Shown here: piece by piece, positions 31,300 through 39,617 of the stretch
Position numbering within the stretch: position 1 is the first letter of the stretch
Layout of the letters: each line of letters starts with the position of its first letter
Assembly: GCA_910577115.1 (NCBI GenBank)
Contig: CAJTMC010000023.1
Coordinates: 1-62,204 of the forward strand
Direction: 5' to 3'
Source of the DNA: an uncultured Lachnospiraceae bacterium
GTDB taxonomy: Bacteria > Bacillota > Clostridia > Lachnospirales > Lachnospiraceae
DNA length: 62,204 nt
The notes under the pieces: generated by a model
What the model was told of the DNA's origin: nothing
The model's database searches: none
The model's input: only the letters and a program-made list of their open reading frames with translations
Program-made: the position numbers and the translations under genes

Positions 31300-31321
31300 T
31301 GGGAAATATAGCGGAAAAAGA

Positions 31322-31358
31322 AAAAGGATTAATTCATGAGGAATGGATTAATCCTTTT
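31322..31358. terminator. Bidirectional terminator between nth and comFB-like gene
   Basis: AAAAGGATTAAT (31322-31333) pairs with ATTAATCCTTTT (31347-31358), giving A/T tracts on both sides for the two convergent genes. Confidence 0.85.
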
Positions 31359-31372
31359 GAAAACGTTTGCAG

Positions 31373-31642
31373 TTAGTTATGGCTGGGGCGTGCACCGATT
31401 GTATTGATTGCAGTGATGACCGCAGTCATCAGGTCGGTTTTCGCCTGTGTGGACGAGGTATTTACTTTATGAAAAAGCTCTCCCTTGTTTGAACGCACAT
31501 AATTCGGCTTTAAACGGTTGAGCGCATAGGCTGCCATATCTGACCTGCAGATGTCGCAACTGCATATATTCGGCATGGTGGGCAGCAGCATATCAAGCTG
31601 GCGTGCCACGTCATCTTCCATGATATTCTTCAAACCTTCCAC
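31373..31642 (-). CDS. comFB: ComFB-family protein
   Basis: An 89-residue protein with the late-competence ComFB fold: helix MEDDVARQLDMLLP, then NICSCDICRSDMAAYALNRLKPNYV with the conserved CxCxxC cysteines, probably a zinc site, and a helical C-terminus. ComFB is encoded in the comF operon in Bacillus, but orphan copies like this one are common. Some cyanobacterial relatives are reported to bind cyclic dinucleotides; whether this copy does is untested. The start is GTG 31642 with AAGGGGG eight bases upstream. Confidence 0.8.
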   Translation of the reverse strand: MEGLKNIMEDDVARQLDMLLPTMPNICSCDICRSDMAAYALNRLKPNYVRSNKGELFHKVNTSSTQAKTDLMTAVITAINTIGARPSHN

Positions 31643-32030
31643 ACTCAGTTCCCCCTTGAATTTTATAAAAATTGGTACAATACATATTCTATAATATATG
31701 TTATCGCATTTTTATCAGATAATCAATAATATTCGTGTAATTTTTTTGAAAAATTTACTGAAAAAATTGCTATTTATCAAAATAATAGAATATTTTAAAC
31801 AATTTATGTAAACAATTGTCATGCCATTGGAATAGAAACAGAGCATTTTGGAATACAAAAACACATTTATGACGGTTGCTTAGAAACGGTTGTATAAAGA
31901 GAAAAGTTACACAAAATCAATGCATAAAATCCTTATTTTTACAAAGTCTATTTATATATCCTCTTGATATCTTGTAAAATTGTGTACAAGATTACACAGA
32001 GGACACATGTTGAAAAGGAGAATAGGATTT
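31643..32030. other. 388-bp AT-rich gap upstream of ahpC
   Basis: A divergent control region without a convincing gene. The clearest element is an inverted repeat ATCTTGT (31969-31975) / ACAAGAT (31986-31992) in the ahpC leader or promoter, a candidate operator for a peroxide regulator. The remainder is A+T-rich with no recognised riboswitch. Confidence 0.5.
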
Positions 32031-32594
32031 ATGTCAATGATTTTAAAGGAAATAGGTGATTTTACAGTCAATGCATTTCATAAGGACAATTTTACAACGG
32101 TAACCAAAAATGATATTTTGGGAAAATGGGCGGTATTTTTCTTTTATCCCGCGGATTTTACCTTTGTCTGCCCGACAGAGCTTGAGGATTTGCAGGAAAA
32201 ATATCAGGAATTTCAGGCGCTGGGTTGTGAGATTTATGCGGTATCCACAGACTCGCACTTTGTTCATAAGGCTTGGAAGGATGCGTCAGAGCGAATTAAA
32301 AAGCTGCAGTACCCGATGCTTGCAGATCCAACTCATGCGCTGTGCATTGATTTTGATGTTTTGATAGAAAAAGACGGACAGGCGGAGAGAGGCACATTCA
32401 TTATCAATCCCGAGGGAAAAATTGCGGCATATGAAATCAGCGCCGGTAACGTGGGAAGAAATGCCGAGGAGCTTTTAAGGAAGGTGCAGGCATTACAGTT
32501 TGTAGCTAAGCATGGTGATGAAGTATGTCCGGCAAAGTGGCAGCCTGGCGGAGAAACGTTAAAACCGAGCCTTGATTTAGTGGGAATACTGTAA
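32031..32594 (+). CDS. ahpC: Peroxiredoxin AhpC (typical 2-Cys)
   Basis: ATG 32031 (MSMILKEIGDFTV) after AAGGAG and AGGA gives 187 residues, the normal AhpC length. Peroxidatic Cys lies in FTFVCPTE, resolving Cys in GDEVCPAKW, and the catalytic Thr and Arg environment (YPADFTFVCP; ADPTHALC) is standard. It reduces hydrogen peroxide and organic hydroperoxides, and its disulfide is then reduced by the AhpF-like enzyme encoded next. The frame is open upstream to 31980 but lacks homology there. A large hairpin separates it from the reductase gene. Confidence 0.95.
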   Translation: MSMILKEIGDFTVNAFHKDNFTTVTKNDILGKWAVFFFYPADFTFVCPTELEDLQEKYQEFQALGCEIYAVSTDSHFVHKAWKDASERIKKLQYPMLADPTHALCIDFDVLIEKDGQAERGTFIINPEGKIAAYEISAGNVGRNAEELLRKVQALQFVAKHGDEVCPAKWQPGGETLKPSLDLVGIL

Positions 32595-32599
32595 ATGTG

Positions 32600-32676
32600 C
32601 TTACGCAGCATATATCAAAAGCATGCTCAATTTGAGCTTATGCTTTTCCAAGTCAGGAATTTGCAGGCTGCGTAAG
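32600..32676 (+). other. Large two-tier hairpin in the ahpC-reductase intergenic region
   Basis: CTTACGCAGC (32600-32609) pairs perfectly with GCTGCGTAAG (32667-32676). Inside, AAAAGCAT (32617-32624) pairs with ATGCTTTT (32640-32647) around a GCTC/GAGC tip. The reductase start follows 20 bases later. The T-run is inside the stem, so this is more likely an RNA processing or stabilising element than a terminator. Confidence 0.75.
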
Positions 32677-32696
32677 AATGGGAGATTTTTATAGTT

Positions 32697-34355
32697 ATGG
32701 AAGAAAATAAGAATTTATATGATGCGGTGATTATCGGCGGAGGTCCGGCGGGACTTTCTGCCGCAATCTATTTGGGACGTGCAAAATATCGCGTCATTGT
32801 GCTGGAAAAGGAGCGTTTTGGCGGACAGATTACAATTACCTCAGATATTGTGAATTATCCGGGTGTGCAAAAATCAAGCGGGAGTGCGCTTACAGAGAAT
32901 ATGCGTATTCAGGCACAGAGCTTTGGTGCGGAGTTTGCAATTGCAAATGTTTCCGACATTGATATGGGCAGCGATGTGAAGCATGTTACAACGACGGACG
33001 GCACGCTTTATCAGACGCTTGGCGTGGTACTTGCGCTTGGTGCAAATCCAAGACACCTCGGTTTTCGGGGCGAAGAGGAGTTTAAAGGGCGTGGTGTGGC
33101 GTATTGTGCGACCTGTGACGGTGAGTTTTTTACCGGCAGAGAGGTGCTTGTTGTTGGCGGCGGATTTGCCGCTGTGGAAGAATCCATGTTTCTCACAAAG
33201 TATGCCAAAAAAGTAACAATGCTTGTGGTAACGGAGAACTTTACATGTGCGCGCGGTGTGTATGAGCAGCTTAAAAATTATCCGCAGATCGAAGTCCGGT
33301 TTGAAACGGAGCTGATTGAAGCAGGTGGCGAAAAAACAGTGGAGTATGCAAAAATAAGAGACAACAAGACGGGAACGGTGAGCGAATACAGGGCACAGGA
33401 CGGCGGAAATATCGGTATTTTTGTGTTTGTGGGATATGCGCCTGCAACCGATATGATTAAGGATAAGATTGTATTAAACGAGCAGGGGTATGTGGTGACA
33501 GACCAGAATCAGAAGACCAATATTGAGGGTGTGTATGCGGCAGGAGATGTGTGTATTAAAAATCTGCGTCAGGTTATAACTGCGGTTTCGGACGGGGCGA
33601 TTGCGGCGACTTCACTGGAAAGATATATTTCGGAGACGCGCGACAGGCTGAAACTGGGAAAACCCAGGCAGATAGCAGCACAGACGGAGGTAAAACCGAA
33701 TATTTCCGACAATCATGGCGAGAGTATGGGGAAGGACGGCTTTTTAAATGCGGAAATGCGTAAACAGCTTTTTGATGTTTTTGAGAAGTTTGAGCAAGTG
33801 GTAATTATTAAAGCTGTGATTGCACAGGATGCAGTTTCGGCGGAGCTTGAAAGCTTCGTCAACGAGCTTGTCGGCATTCATGATAAGGTGAAATCTGAAA
33901 TTGATGAGGAAACGCTCCGGACAGGTGATGATAAACCTTATATTGCAATCTGCAATGAAACAGGAAGCGTGGGAATTCGCTATTATAGCGTGCCCGGAGG
34001 ACATGAGTTTAATTCGTTTGTAGTAGCGCTCTACAATGCGGCAGGTGTGGGACAGAGCATCAGTAAGAACACAGAGCAGCGTATACGGGAATTGAAACAG
34101 AAGCATTTGCTGCAGGTAATGGCGACGTTGAGCTGCACAAACTGCCCTGAGGTTGTGATGGCAACGCAGAAAATTGCCGCGCTTTCGGAGACGATAGAGG
34201 CAGAGATGTATGATTTGTCAAAATTTCCGGAATTTCGGGAAAAATATAGTATTATGGCGGTTCCATGCCTTATCATTGATGAGGGGAAGGAAGTGCTTTT
34301 CGGAAAGAAAGGCGTTGAGGAAATCGTCAGGATATTGGAGAAAATGCACAGCTGA
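32697..34355 (+). CDS. Thioredoxin-reductase-like AhpC reductase with C-terminal AhpF-NTD-like domain
   Basis: A 552-residue flavoprotein that should pass electrons from NAD(P)H to AhpC. Residues 1-315 are a thioredoxin reductase unit: FAD motif GGGPAGLSAAIYLG, redox pair YCATCDGEFF, NAD(P)H motif VVGGGFAAVEE and FAD motif VYAAGDVCIKNLRQV. After a linker (about 320-350), residues 355-552 resemble the tandem thioredoxin folds normally at the N-terminus of AhpF, with the redox pair SCTNCPEV in the second fold. The domain order is thus the reverse of classical AhpF. It probably acts with AhpC as a two-gene peroxidase system. Confidence 0.88.
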   Translation: MEENKNLYDAVIIGGGPAGLSAAIYLGRAKYRVIVLEKERFGGQITITSDIVNYPGVQKSSGSALTENMRIQAQSFGAEFAIANVSDIDMGSDVKHVTTTDGTLYQTLGVVLALGANPRHLGFRGEEEFKGRGVAYCATCDGEFFTGREVLVVGGGFAAVEESMFLTKYAKKVTMLVVTENFTCARGVYEQLKNYPQIEVRFETELIEAGGEKTVEYAKIRDNKTGTVSEYRAQDGGNIGIFVFVGYAPATDMIKDKIVLNEQGYVVTDQNQKTNIEGVYAAGDVCIKNLRQVITAVSDGAIAATSLERYISETRDRLKLGKPRQIAAQTEVKPNISDNHGESMGKDGFLNAEMRKQLFDVFEKFEQVVIIKAVIAQDAVSAELESFVNELVGIHDKVKSEIDEETLRTGDDKPYIAICNETGSVGIRYYSVPGGHEFNSFVVALYNAAGVGQSISKNTEQRIRELKQKHLLQVMATLSCTNCPEVVMATQKIAALSETIEAEMYDLSKFPEFREKYSIMAVPCLIIDEGKEVLFGKKGVEEIVRILEKMHS

Positions 34356-34391
34356 TTTTGGCCCTGCTTTTTCATTGCATTGAGATAAGTT

Positions 34392-34424
34392 AGATTTAAA
34401 GGCAAAGAATGTCTGATTGGGTGA
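34392..34424 (+). pseudogene. 3'-end remnant of a second DUF1703-type AAA/nuclease gene
   Basis: The sequence ATTTAAAGGCAAAGAATG and following bases to the stop codon repeat, with one internal change, the last 27 bases of the gene ending at 39514, encoding FKGKECLIG then stop in the same frame. Upstream similarity ends at about 34394. It is the left-over end of a deleted paralogue. Confidence 0.7.
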
Positions 34425-34438
34425 TGCTGCGGCTTTGA

Positions 34439-35755
34439 TCAACTTCTCTTCCATGCCAGAATTTTTTCTAACTGCTCCTTAACTGCTTTTTCATTGCCTT
34501 CCCTGGTTGGCAGATAATACCGTTTATCTGCAAGATTTTCGGGAAGGCATTTCATTTTTGATAGTTTTTCTTCCGTATCATGGGCATAGATATACCCTTT
34601 TCCGTAGTCAAGTTCTTCCATTAATGCGGTTGGCGCATTGCAGATTTGAAGGGGAACCGGTTCTGCGGGAAGTTCTCTGATATCTTTCTTGGCGTTTTCG
34701 CACGCAACATATAATGCGTTAGATTTAGGTGCCATTGAAAGGTAGACAACGGCGTGCGTCAAATGCACATCACACTCAGGCATTCCCAGAAAATGGCATG
34801 CCTGATAGGCGGCGACTGCCACCTGTAACGCCTGTGAATCCGCTATGCCGATATCCTCACTGGCAAAGCGCACCAGCCTTCTTGCAATATAGAGCGGTTC
34901 CTCGCCGCCGTCCAACATACGGCACAGCCAATAGACTGCCGCGTCGGGATCGCTGTTGCGCATGGATTTGTGAAGCGCGGATATCAGGTTGTAATGTTCT
35001 TCTCCATTTTTGTCGTAGAGTAAAGAACGTCTGTTCATACACTGCGCAAGAACTTCATTGTTCACATGAATGGTTCCGCTGCCGTCAATTTCGCCGTTTA
35101 GCACAGCCATTTCCAAAGTATTGAGCGCTGTTCGGGCGTCGCCGTTTGCAAAGCGTGCAATCGCGCGAAGATGTGTCTCTTCAATCGCAATCTCTGTCAT
35201 TCCAAATCCTTTGGGGCTTGTGAGCGCATGGGTAAGGAGCTCTGTCAGGTCTGTTTCATCAAGCGCTTTTAATACAAACACTTTGCACCGCGACAACAGA
35301 GCGGAATTGATTTCAAAGGACGGATTTTCTGTTGTTGCGCCAATCAAAATAATGCTCCCTTTTTCCACGTAGGGCAGAAATGCGTCCTGCTGCGCTTTGT
35401 TAAAGCGGTGGATTTCGTCGGCAAACAGGAGCGTTTTAAGCCCCATAAAACGGTTTTGCTCTGCCTGTTCCATTACTTCCTTGATTTCCTTAATGCCGCT
35501 GTTTACTGCGCTAAATTCCACAAAAGAGGCTTTCGTGCGTCCTGCGATAATCCGCGCAAGCGTCGTCTTTCCCACACCGGGCGGTCCCCAGAAAATCATA
35601 GAAGAAATCTGGTCTTTATCAATTAACTGACGCAGTATTTTCCCTTTGTCAAGCAGGTGCTTTTGTCCGACATAGTCCGCTAACGTTTCCGGACGCAGAC
35701 GGCTTGCAAGCGGGGCGTTTGTACTTCTGTCATCAAAAAGGCTTAATTGTGCCAT
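34439..35755 (-). CDS. rarA: Replication-associated recombination ATPase RarA/MgsA
   Basis: A 438-residue clamp-loader-like AAA+ ATPase that acts at stalled forks. Walker A is GPPGVGKTT (about 56-64), Walker B LLFADEIHRFNKAQQD, sensor 1 GATTENPSFEIN, the Arg finger segment is ALLSRCKVF and sensor 2 NGDARTALNTLE. The C-terminal tetramerisation domain (about 260-430) contains HKSMRNSDPDAAVYWLCRML and APKSNALYVA, both diagnostic of RarA. Start ATG 35755 is preceded by GAGGTG. It is convergent with the AhpF-like gene. Confidence 0.94.
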   Translation of the reverse strand: MAQLSLFDDRSTNAPLASRLRPETLADYVGQKHLLDKGKILRQLIDKDQISSMIFWGPPGVGKTTLARIIAGRTKASFVEFSAVNSGIKEIKEVMEQAEQNRFMGLKTLLFADEIHRFNKAQQDAFLPYVEKGSIILIGATTENPSFEINSALLSRCKVFVLKALDETDLTELLTHALTSPKGFGMTEIAIEETHLRAIARFANGDARTALNTLEMAVLNGEIDGSGTIHVNNEVLAQCMNRRSLLYDKNGEEHYNLISALHKSMRNSDPDAAVYWLCRMLDGGEEPLYIARRLVRFASEDIGIADSQALQVAVAAYQACHFLGMPECDVHLTHAVVYLSMAPKSNALYVACENAKKDIRELPAEPVPLQICNAPTALMEELDYGKGYIYAHDTEEKLSKMKCLPENLADKRYYLPTREGNEKAVKEQLEKILAWKRS

Positions 35756-35887
35756 GTGCTGTCACCTCGTATTTCTGTTTGGCGCTTTTTTCTTTGTGTC
35801 CTATTTTATGCGTTTGTGGCGTGGTTGTCAATATTCGCGGTACGACAAACGTATGCGTAAATATTTCATTTTAGGTATTGCATTATA

Positions 35888-35930
35888 ACCTACATAGTGT
35901 TAATATATATACCTACACGATGTTAATATA
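35888..35930 (+). repeat. Two 20-bp direct repeats, 23-bp period
   Basis: ACCTACATAGTGTTAATATA (35888-35907) and ACCTACACGATGTTAATATA (35911-35930) differ at three positions. The period of about two helical turns suits cooperative binding of a regulator. Confidence 0.7.
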
Positions 35931-36126
35931 AAAGGTTCGGGAGTTGTCTTATATCTTTTATCTGAGGGGGCAGAACAATTAAAAGAAAGGTTAGGTGCGA
36001 TTTTGTGTTTGTTTTTGGGTAACCGGTGCTTATGCAGCGACTTCCGAAAAGAATGACAGTACGATGATATGGAAAGACAATGGAATATTGTATTTGGCAG
36101 ATAGTTGTATCAAAATTGACAGTGCG

Positions 36127-36155
36127 TTGACAGATATAAGGCTGCAACTTATAAT
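36127..36155 (+). promoter_or_regulatory. Consensus sigma-A promoter for DUF434/DUF4291 genes
   Basis: TTGACA (36127-36132), 17-base spacer, TATAAT (36150-36155): both boxes match consensus exactly. Confidence 0.85.
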
Positions 36156-36294
36156 AATCTCCCTTTTCGGAATTGCATATCCGTTAAGGATAAATTATAA
36201 TTACACTAACAAATTGAAATTTGTAACAAAGAAAATAGAGCAAGCAGAAGCAGTCATTTTAATGGTAGGATATAAAAACGTAGGAGTGATTATT

Positions 36295-37050
36295 ATGAGT
36301 ACTACTGTGAAAAGAGGCTTTTCACCAAATGATGAAAAAGAGTTCGGCGGAAGCTCCGTTGATATATTACTTAAGGCAGGACGGGATTTGCAGTATTTAT
36401 TAAATCAAGGATATCATATAAAAGGAGCATCCACATTTGTGGGAAATCATTATTTGCTGTCCGAACGGCAACGGTTGGCATTGGTCAGAGCGGTTTCTTC
36501 GGAAGAGCGCATCAGAATGAGAAAAAATAAGGAAATAACAAGCTTTCCGCCTGAAAGAGCGGTACATATTGATGGATTGAATACAATCATTACTTTGGAA
36601 GTTGCTTTATCAGATTCGGTGTTATTAAAATGTATGGACGGAACCATTCGGGATTTGGCTGCACTTAGGGGAACGTATCGCCTGATTGATAAGACTAAGA
36701 CGGCTATTATGCTCATTGGTAAAATTCTCGAAAGAAACAAGGCGGATAAAGTGATCTTTTATTTGGATGCGCCGGTATCGAATTCCGGAAGATTGAAGCT
36801 GCAAATATTCGAATTACTAAGTGCGTTTCCTTTTCAATTGGAAGTCGAAGTAATCAACAATGTTGATGCGGTTTTAGAAAAACTTGATTCTGTCATAACC
36901 AGTGATGCGATTATTCTTGACAAATGTGCGAGCTGGTTTAATTTGAATGCAAGGATTATAGAGGAAATCAATGTGGATTATCCCTATATTGATTTTGGTG
37001 CATTAAGAATGACAGGAGAATCTTTTTGTTTACCTGCAAAAGAATTATGA
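36295..37050 (+). CDS. DUF434 domain-containing protein
   Basis: ATG 36295 with AGGAG eight bases upstream begins MSTTVKRGFSPNDEKEF; the family normally starts like this. The 251-residue protein has the DUF434 domain (about 1-60, VKRGFSPNDEKEFGGS then LLSERQRLALVRAVSS at about 58-75) followed by a larger domain of alternating strands and helices (AVHIDGLNTIITLEVALS, KVIFYLDAPVSNSGRLK, SDAIILDKCASWF) that looks like a nucleotide-binding or PIN/toprim-like Rossmann fold, judged only by pattern. The function is unknown. Its promoter is a perfect consensus, so it may be well expressed. DUF4291 follows after 47 bp. Confidence 0.8.
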   Translation: MSTTVKRGFSPNDEKEFGGSSVDILLKAGRDLQYLLNQGYHIKGASTFVGNHYLLSERQRLALVRAVSSEERIRMRKNKEITSFPPERAVHIDGLNTIITLEVALSDSVLLKCMDGTIRDLAALRGTYRLIDKTKTAIMLIGKILERNKADKVIFYLDAPVSNSGRLKLQIFELLSAFPFQLEVEVINNVDAVLEKLDSVITSDAIILDKCASWFNLNARIIEEINVDYPYIDFGALRMTGESFCLPAKEL

Positions 37051-37097
37051 TGGAGTTATGGTAAGGTTTGAAAATAATGTTAGGGGTTAGGGAATTT

Positions 37098-37664
37098 ATG
37101 GATAGAGAAATAAGAGCATTATACAAGGAAGATACGATAAGGGTTTATCAGGCATATAATGAACATATTGCGAATGAGGCGATTAAAAAAGGTACCTTTG
37201 GCAGTCATTTTAAAATGGACAGAATGACCTGGATCAAACCTTCCTTTTTGTGGATGATGTATCGATGCGGTTGGGGCACAAAAGAAAATCAAGAGCACAT
37301 TCTTGCAATTGACATGAAGCGGGCTGCGTTTGATTTTCTTGTTCAAAATGCGGTATTATCTGTATACAATGACGATATGGGCATTGATTATACAGAATGG
37401 AAAGAGCAAATAAAAAAATCTGATGTCAGATGCCAGTGGGATCCGGAAAGAGACGTGTTTGGAAATCCTTTAGGATATCGCTCCATACAGCTTGGTTTGA
37501 GAGGGGAAGCTGTAAAAAAGTATGTTCATGAATGGATAGTGAATATTACAGATATTACGGATTACGTAAAGGAGTTGTATGAGAAAAAGAGGAGCGGGGA
37601 AGATATTAGTCCATTGCTGCCTAAAGAGCAAATTTATACTGTTCAACAGGTGGAAAAGAATTGA
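37098..37664 (+). CDS. DUF4291 domain-containing protein
   Basis: ATG 37098 (MDREIRALYKEDTIRVYQAYN) with AGGG upstream; homologues of DUF4291 begin with the same IRAxYxxxTIRVYQAY pattern. Other conserved stretches are FKMDRMTWIKPSFLWMMYRCGWG and VRCQWDPERDVFGNPLGYRSIQLGLRG. It is a 188-residue soluble protein. The family is found across bacteria and fungi and its activity is unknown; the abundance of conserved Arg, Trp, Tyr and His hints at an enzyme or nucleic-acid-binding role. It shares the DUF434 promoter. Confidence 0.88.
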   Translation: MDREIRALYKEDTIRVYQAYNEHIANEAIKKGTFGSHFKMDRMTWIKPSFLWMMYRCGWGTKENQEHILAIDMKRAAFDFLVQNAVLSVYNDDMGIDYTEWKEQIKKSDVRCQWDPERDVFGNPLGYRSIQLGLRGEAVKKYVHEWIVNITDITDYVKELYEKKRSGEDISPLLPKEQIYTVQQVEKN

Positions 37665-37694
37665 GTGTTGATTTCGCTATCCATTTTATCTGGC

Positions 37695-37723
37695 TTGTGT
37701 AAAACCTTTGTATCATGTATACT
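37695..37723 (+). promoter_or_regulatory. Promoter of the DUF1703-type gene
   Basis: TTGTGT (37695-37700), 17-base spacer, TATACT (37718-37723), 66 bases before the start codon. Confidence 0.6.
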
Positions 37724-37789
37724 ATGCTTAGAAAAAGCGTCATTGCATGAAATTGTCCAAAACGTGTATGTGGGAAAGGGAGATATCGC

Positions 37790-39514
37790 ATGAATGAAAA
37801 CAGGGCAGGGCTTGGTTATCAGAATTTTGAGGAAGTGCGCACAGGGCATATTTTTTATATTGATAAGACTGATTTCATCAGAGAGTGGTGGGAAAATGCG
37901 GATAAAGTCACACTGATTACCCGTCCGCGGCGGTTTGGCAAGACACTTAATATGAGTATGGTGGAGTGTTTTTTCTCAAATCAGTATGCAGGCAGAAGTG
38001 ATTTGTTTGAAGGGCTTTCCATTTGGGAGAATTATCAGACAGGGGATCTTCAGATTGAGAACGAAAAATACAGAACGCTTCAAGGAACATTTCCGGTAAT
38101 ATTCCTGAGCTTTGCCAATATTAAGGCATCAAAATATGCGGATATGGAATATAAGATCACAAAAGTAATCGCGGATTTATATAACGAAAACAATTTTTTA
38201 CTTGACGGAAATCTGCTAAGTGAAAATGAACAGGAATATTATAAAAGTATCAAGGCAGGAATGGAGAGCAAGATCGCTACGGGAGCCATTCATTCAATGG
38301 CAGGCTTTTTACAACGTTATTATGGGAAAAAAGTGATTATTCTTCTTGACGAGTATGATACTCCCATGCAGGAAGCATGGCTGTCGGGATATTGGGACGA
38401 GGCGGTTCGGTTTTTTAGCAGTCTTTTTAATGCTACATTCAAGACGAACGATTATCTTGAACGCGGATTGATTACAGGAATCACAAGAGTTGCAAAAGAG
38501 AGCATTTTTACAGGAATGAATAATCTAGAGGTTGTTACTACGACTTCCAACAAATATGCCACATCTTTTGGATTTACCGAAAAGGAAGTATACAAGGCGC
38601 TTGATAATGCAGGACTTGGCGGTCAGAAACAGAAAGTAAAAGAGTGGTATGATGGTTTTTCCTTTGGCGCATATACAGATATCTACAATCCTTGGTCTAT
38701 CATATCGTATATTGGCAAAAAAGAATATGATACTTACTGGTCAAACACGAGTGGAAACGGTCTTGTCAATTCACTGATACAGACAGGCATTCCGAGCATC
38801 AAGCAGACAATGGAAGACTTACTGCAGGGAAAAAGCTTTCAGGCGGAAATTGATGAGCGAATCGTGTTCGACCAGTTAAACGGCAGTGCGAATGCCGTCT
38901 GGAGTCTGCTGCTTGCGACAGGCTATTTACGCGTAGAAAAATTTGAACAGGTCGGAAGACTTCTGACAAAGGTGTATACGCTAAGGCTTACCAACATGGA
39001 AGTGGAAAGCATCTTTGGAGATATGGTTAAAAAATGGTTTAGTGGAAATACAGAACCGGCATACAACGATTTTGTCAAGGCGCTTCTGCTCAATGACATA
39101 GATGCCATGAATGAATTTATGAATGAGATTGCATTTCAGAGCTTTTCAAACTTCGATGTTGCCAAAAGCGCGTCGTCAAAGGACGCGCCGGAGCGTTTTT
39201 ATCATGGCTTTGTGCTTGGACTGATGGTGGAGCTTTCCGGACGGTTTGTGATAACCTCAAACAGGGAAAGCGGTTTCGGACGCTATGATATAATGCTCAC
39301 CCCTGCCGATAAAGATAAGGACTGTGCCTATATTATTGAGTTTAAAGTGCATAAGCCCTTAAAAGAAAAGGATCTTGCCGAAACAGTTGCAAACGCTTTA
39401 AACCAAATCGAGGAAAAGCAATACGAGGCAGAACTCCTGTCAGCAGGCTTTGCGCCGGAACAGATTCGGAAATATGGTTTTGGATTTAAGGGCAAAGAAT
39501 GTCTGATTGGCTGA
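37790..39514 (+). CDS. AAA-ATPase-like protein with C-terminal PD-(D/E)XK nuclease domain (DUF1703 type)
   Basis: A 574-residue member of the large anaerobe family combining an AAA-like ATPase (PF09820 type) with PDDEXK_9. The N-terminal FYIDKTDFIREWW and Walker-A-like RPRRFGKTLNMSMVE (about 45-58) are diagnostic; Walker B is VIILLDEYDTPMQEAW. The C-terminal domain (about 460-570) has ESGFGRYDIMLTP and AYIIEFKVHK, the D...ExK nuclease core. Such genes occur in many copies in gut and rumen anaerobes and are suspected selfish or conflict elements; their activity is unproven. The ribosome binding site GGGAGAT precedes ATG 37790. The end of a second copy survives at 34392-34424. Confidence 0.9.
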   Translation: MNENRAGLGYQNFEEVRTGHIFYIDKTDFIREWWENADKVTLITRPRRFGKTLNMSMVECFFSNQYAGRSDLFEGLSIWENYQTGDLQIENEKYRTLQGTFPVIFLSFANIKASKYADMEYKITKVIADLYNENNFLLDGNLLSENEQEYYKSIKAGMESKIATGAIHSMAGFLQRYYGKKVIILLDEYDTPMQEAWLSGYWDEAVRFFSSLFNATFKTNDYLERGLITGITRVAKESIFTGMNNLEVVTTTSNKYATSFGFTEKEVYKALDNAGLGGQKQKVKEWYDGFSFGAYTDIYNPWSIISYIGKKEYDTYWSNTSGNGLVNSLIQTGIPSIKQTMEDLLQGKSFQAEIDERIVFDQLNGSANAVWSLLLATGYLRVEKFEQVGRLLTKVYTLRLTNMEVESIFGDMVKKWFSGNTEPAYNDFVKALLLNDIDAMNEFMNEIAFQSFSNFDVAKSASSKDAPERFYHGFVLGLMVELSGRFVITSNRESGFGRYDIMLTPADKDKDCAYIIEFKVHKPLKEKDLAETVANALNQIEEKQYEAELLSAGFAPEQIRKYGFGFKGKECLIG

Positions 39515-39548
39515 GGAACAAATGGTCATGCATTTGCAGGTTTTGTTA

Positions 39549-39577
39549 TTGACAAACGAATCAATAACTTATAAACT
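39549..39577 (+). promoter_or_regulatory. Promoter of the Gly/Ser-rich membrane protein and pspA, with a hairpin over the -35 box
   Basis: TTGACA (39549-39554), 17-base spacer, TAAACT (39572-39577). GTTATTGA (39545-39552) and TCAATAAC (39561-39568) form a perfect inverted repeat that covers the -35 box, a plausible operator. Confidence 0.6.
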
Positions 39578-39617
39578 GAAAAGGAAATGCATTTGTAAAT
39601 AAGGAAGTGAGGGGAAT

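Larger units (their letters stand above)
35756..36294. other. 539-bp gap upstream of the DUF434 gene
   Basis: No convincing gene. A possible frame from 35995 leads into the DUF434 frame but contains a consensus promoter (36127-36155), lacks a ribosome binding site and looks like read-through of non-coding DNA or a decayed signal-peptide gene. The region also holds two 20-bp direct repeats at 35888-35930. Confidence 0.55.

Noticed and set aside
35995..36294. A 100-residue N-terminal extension of the DUF434 protein
   Set aside because: The stretch contains a perfect TTGACA-17-TATAAT promoter, has no ribosome binding site, and the family starts at the ATG 36295 preceded by AGGAG.
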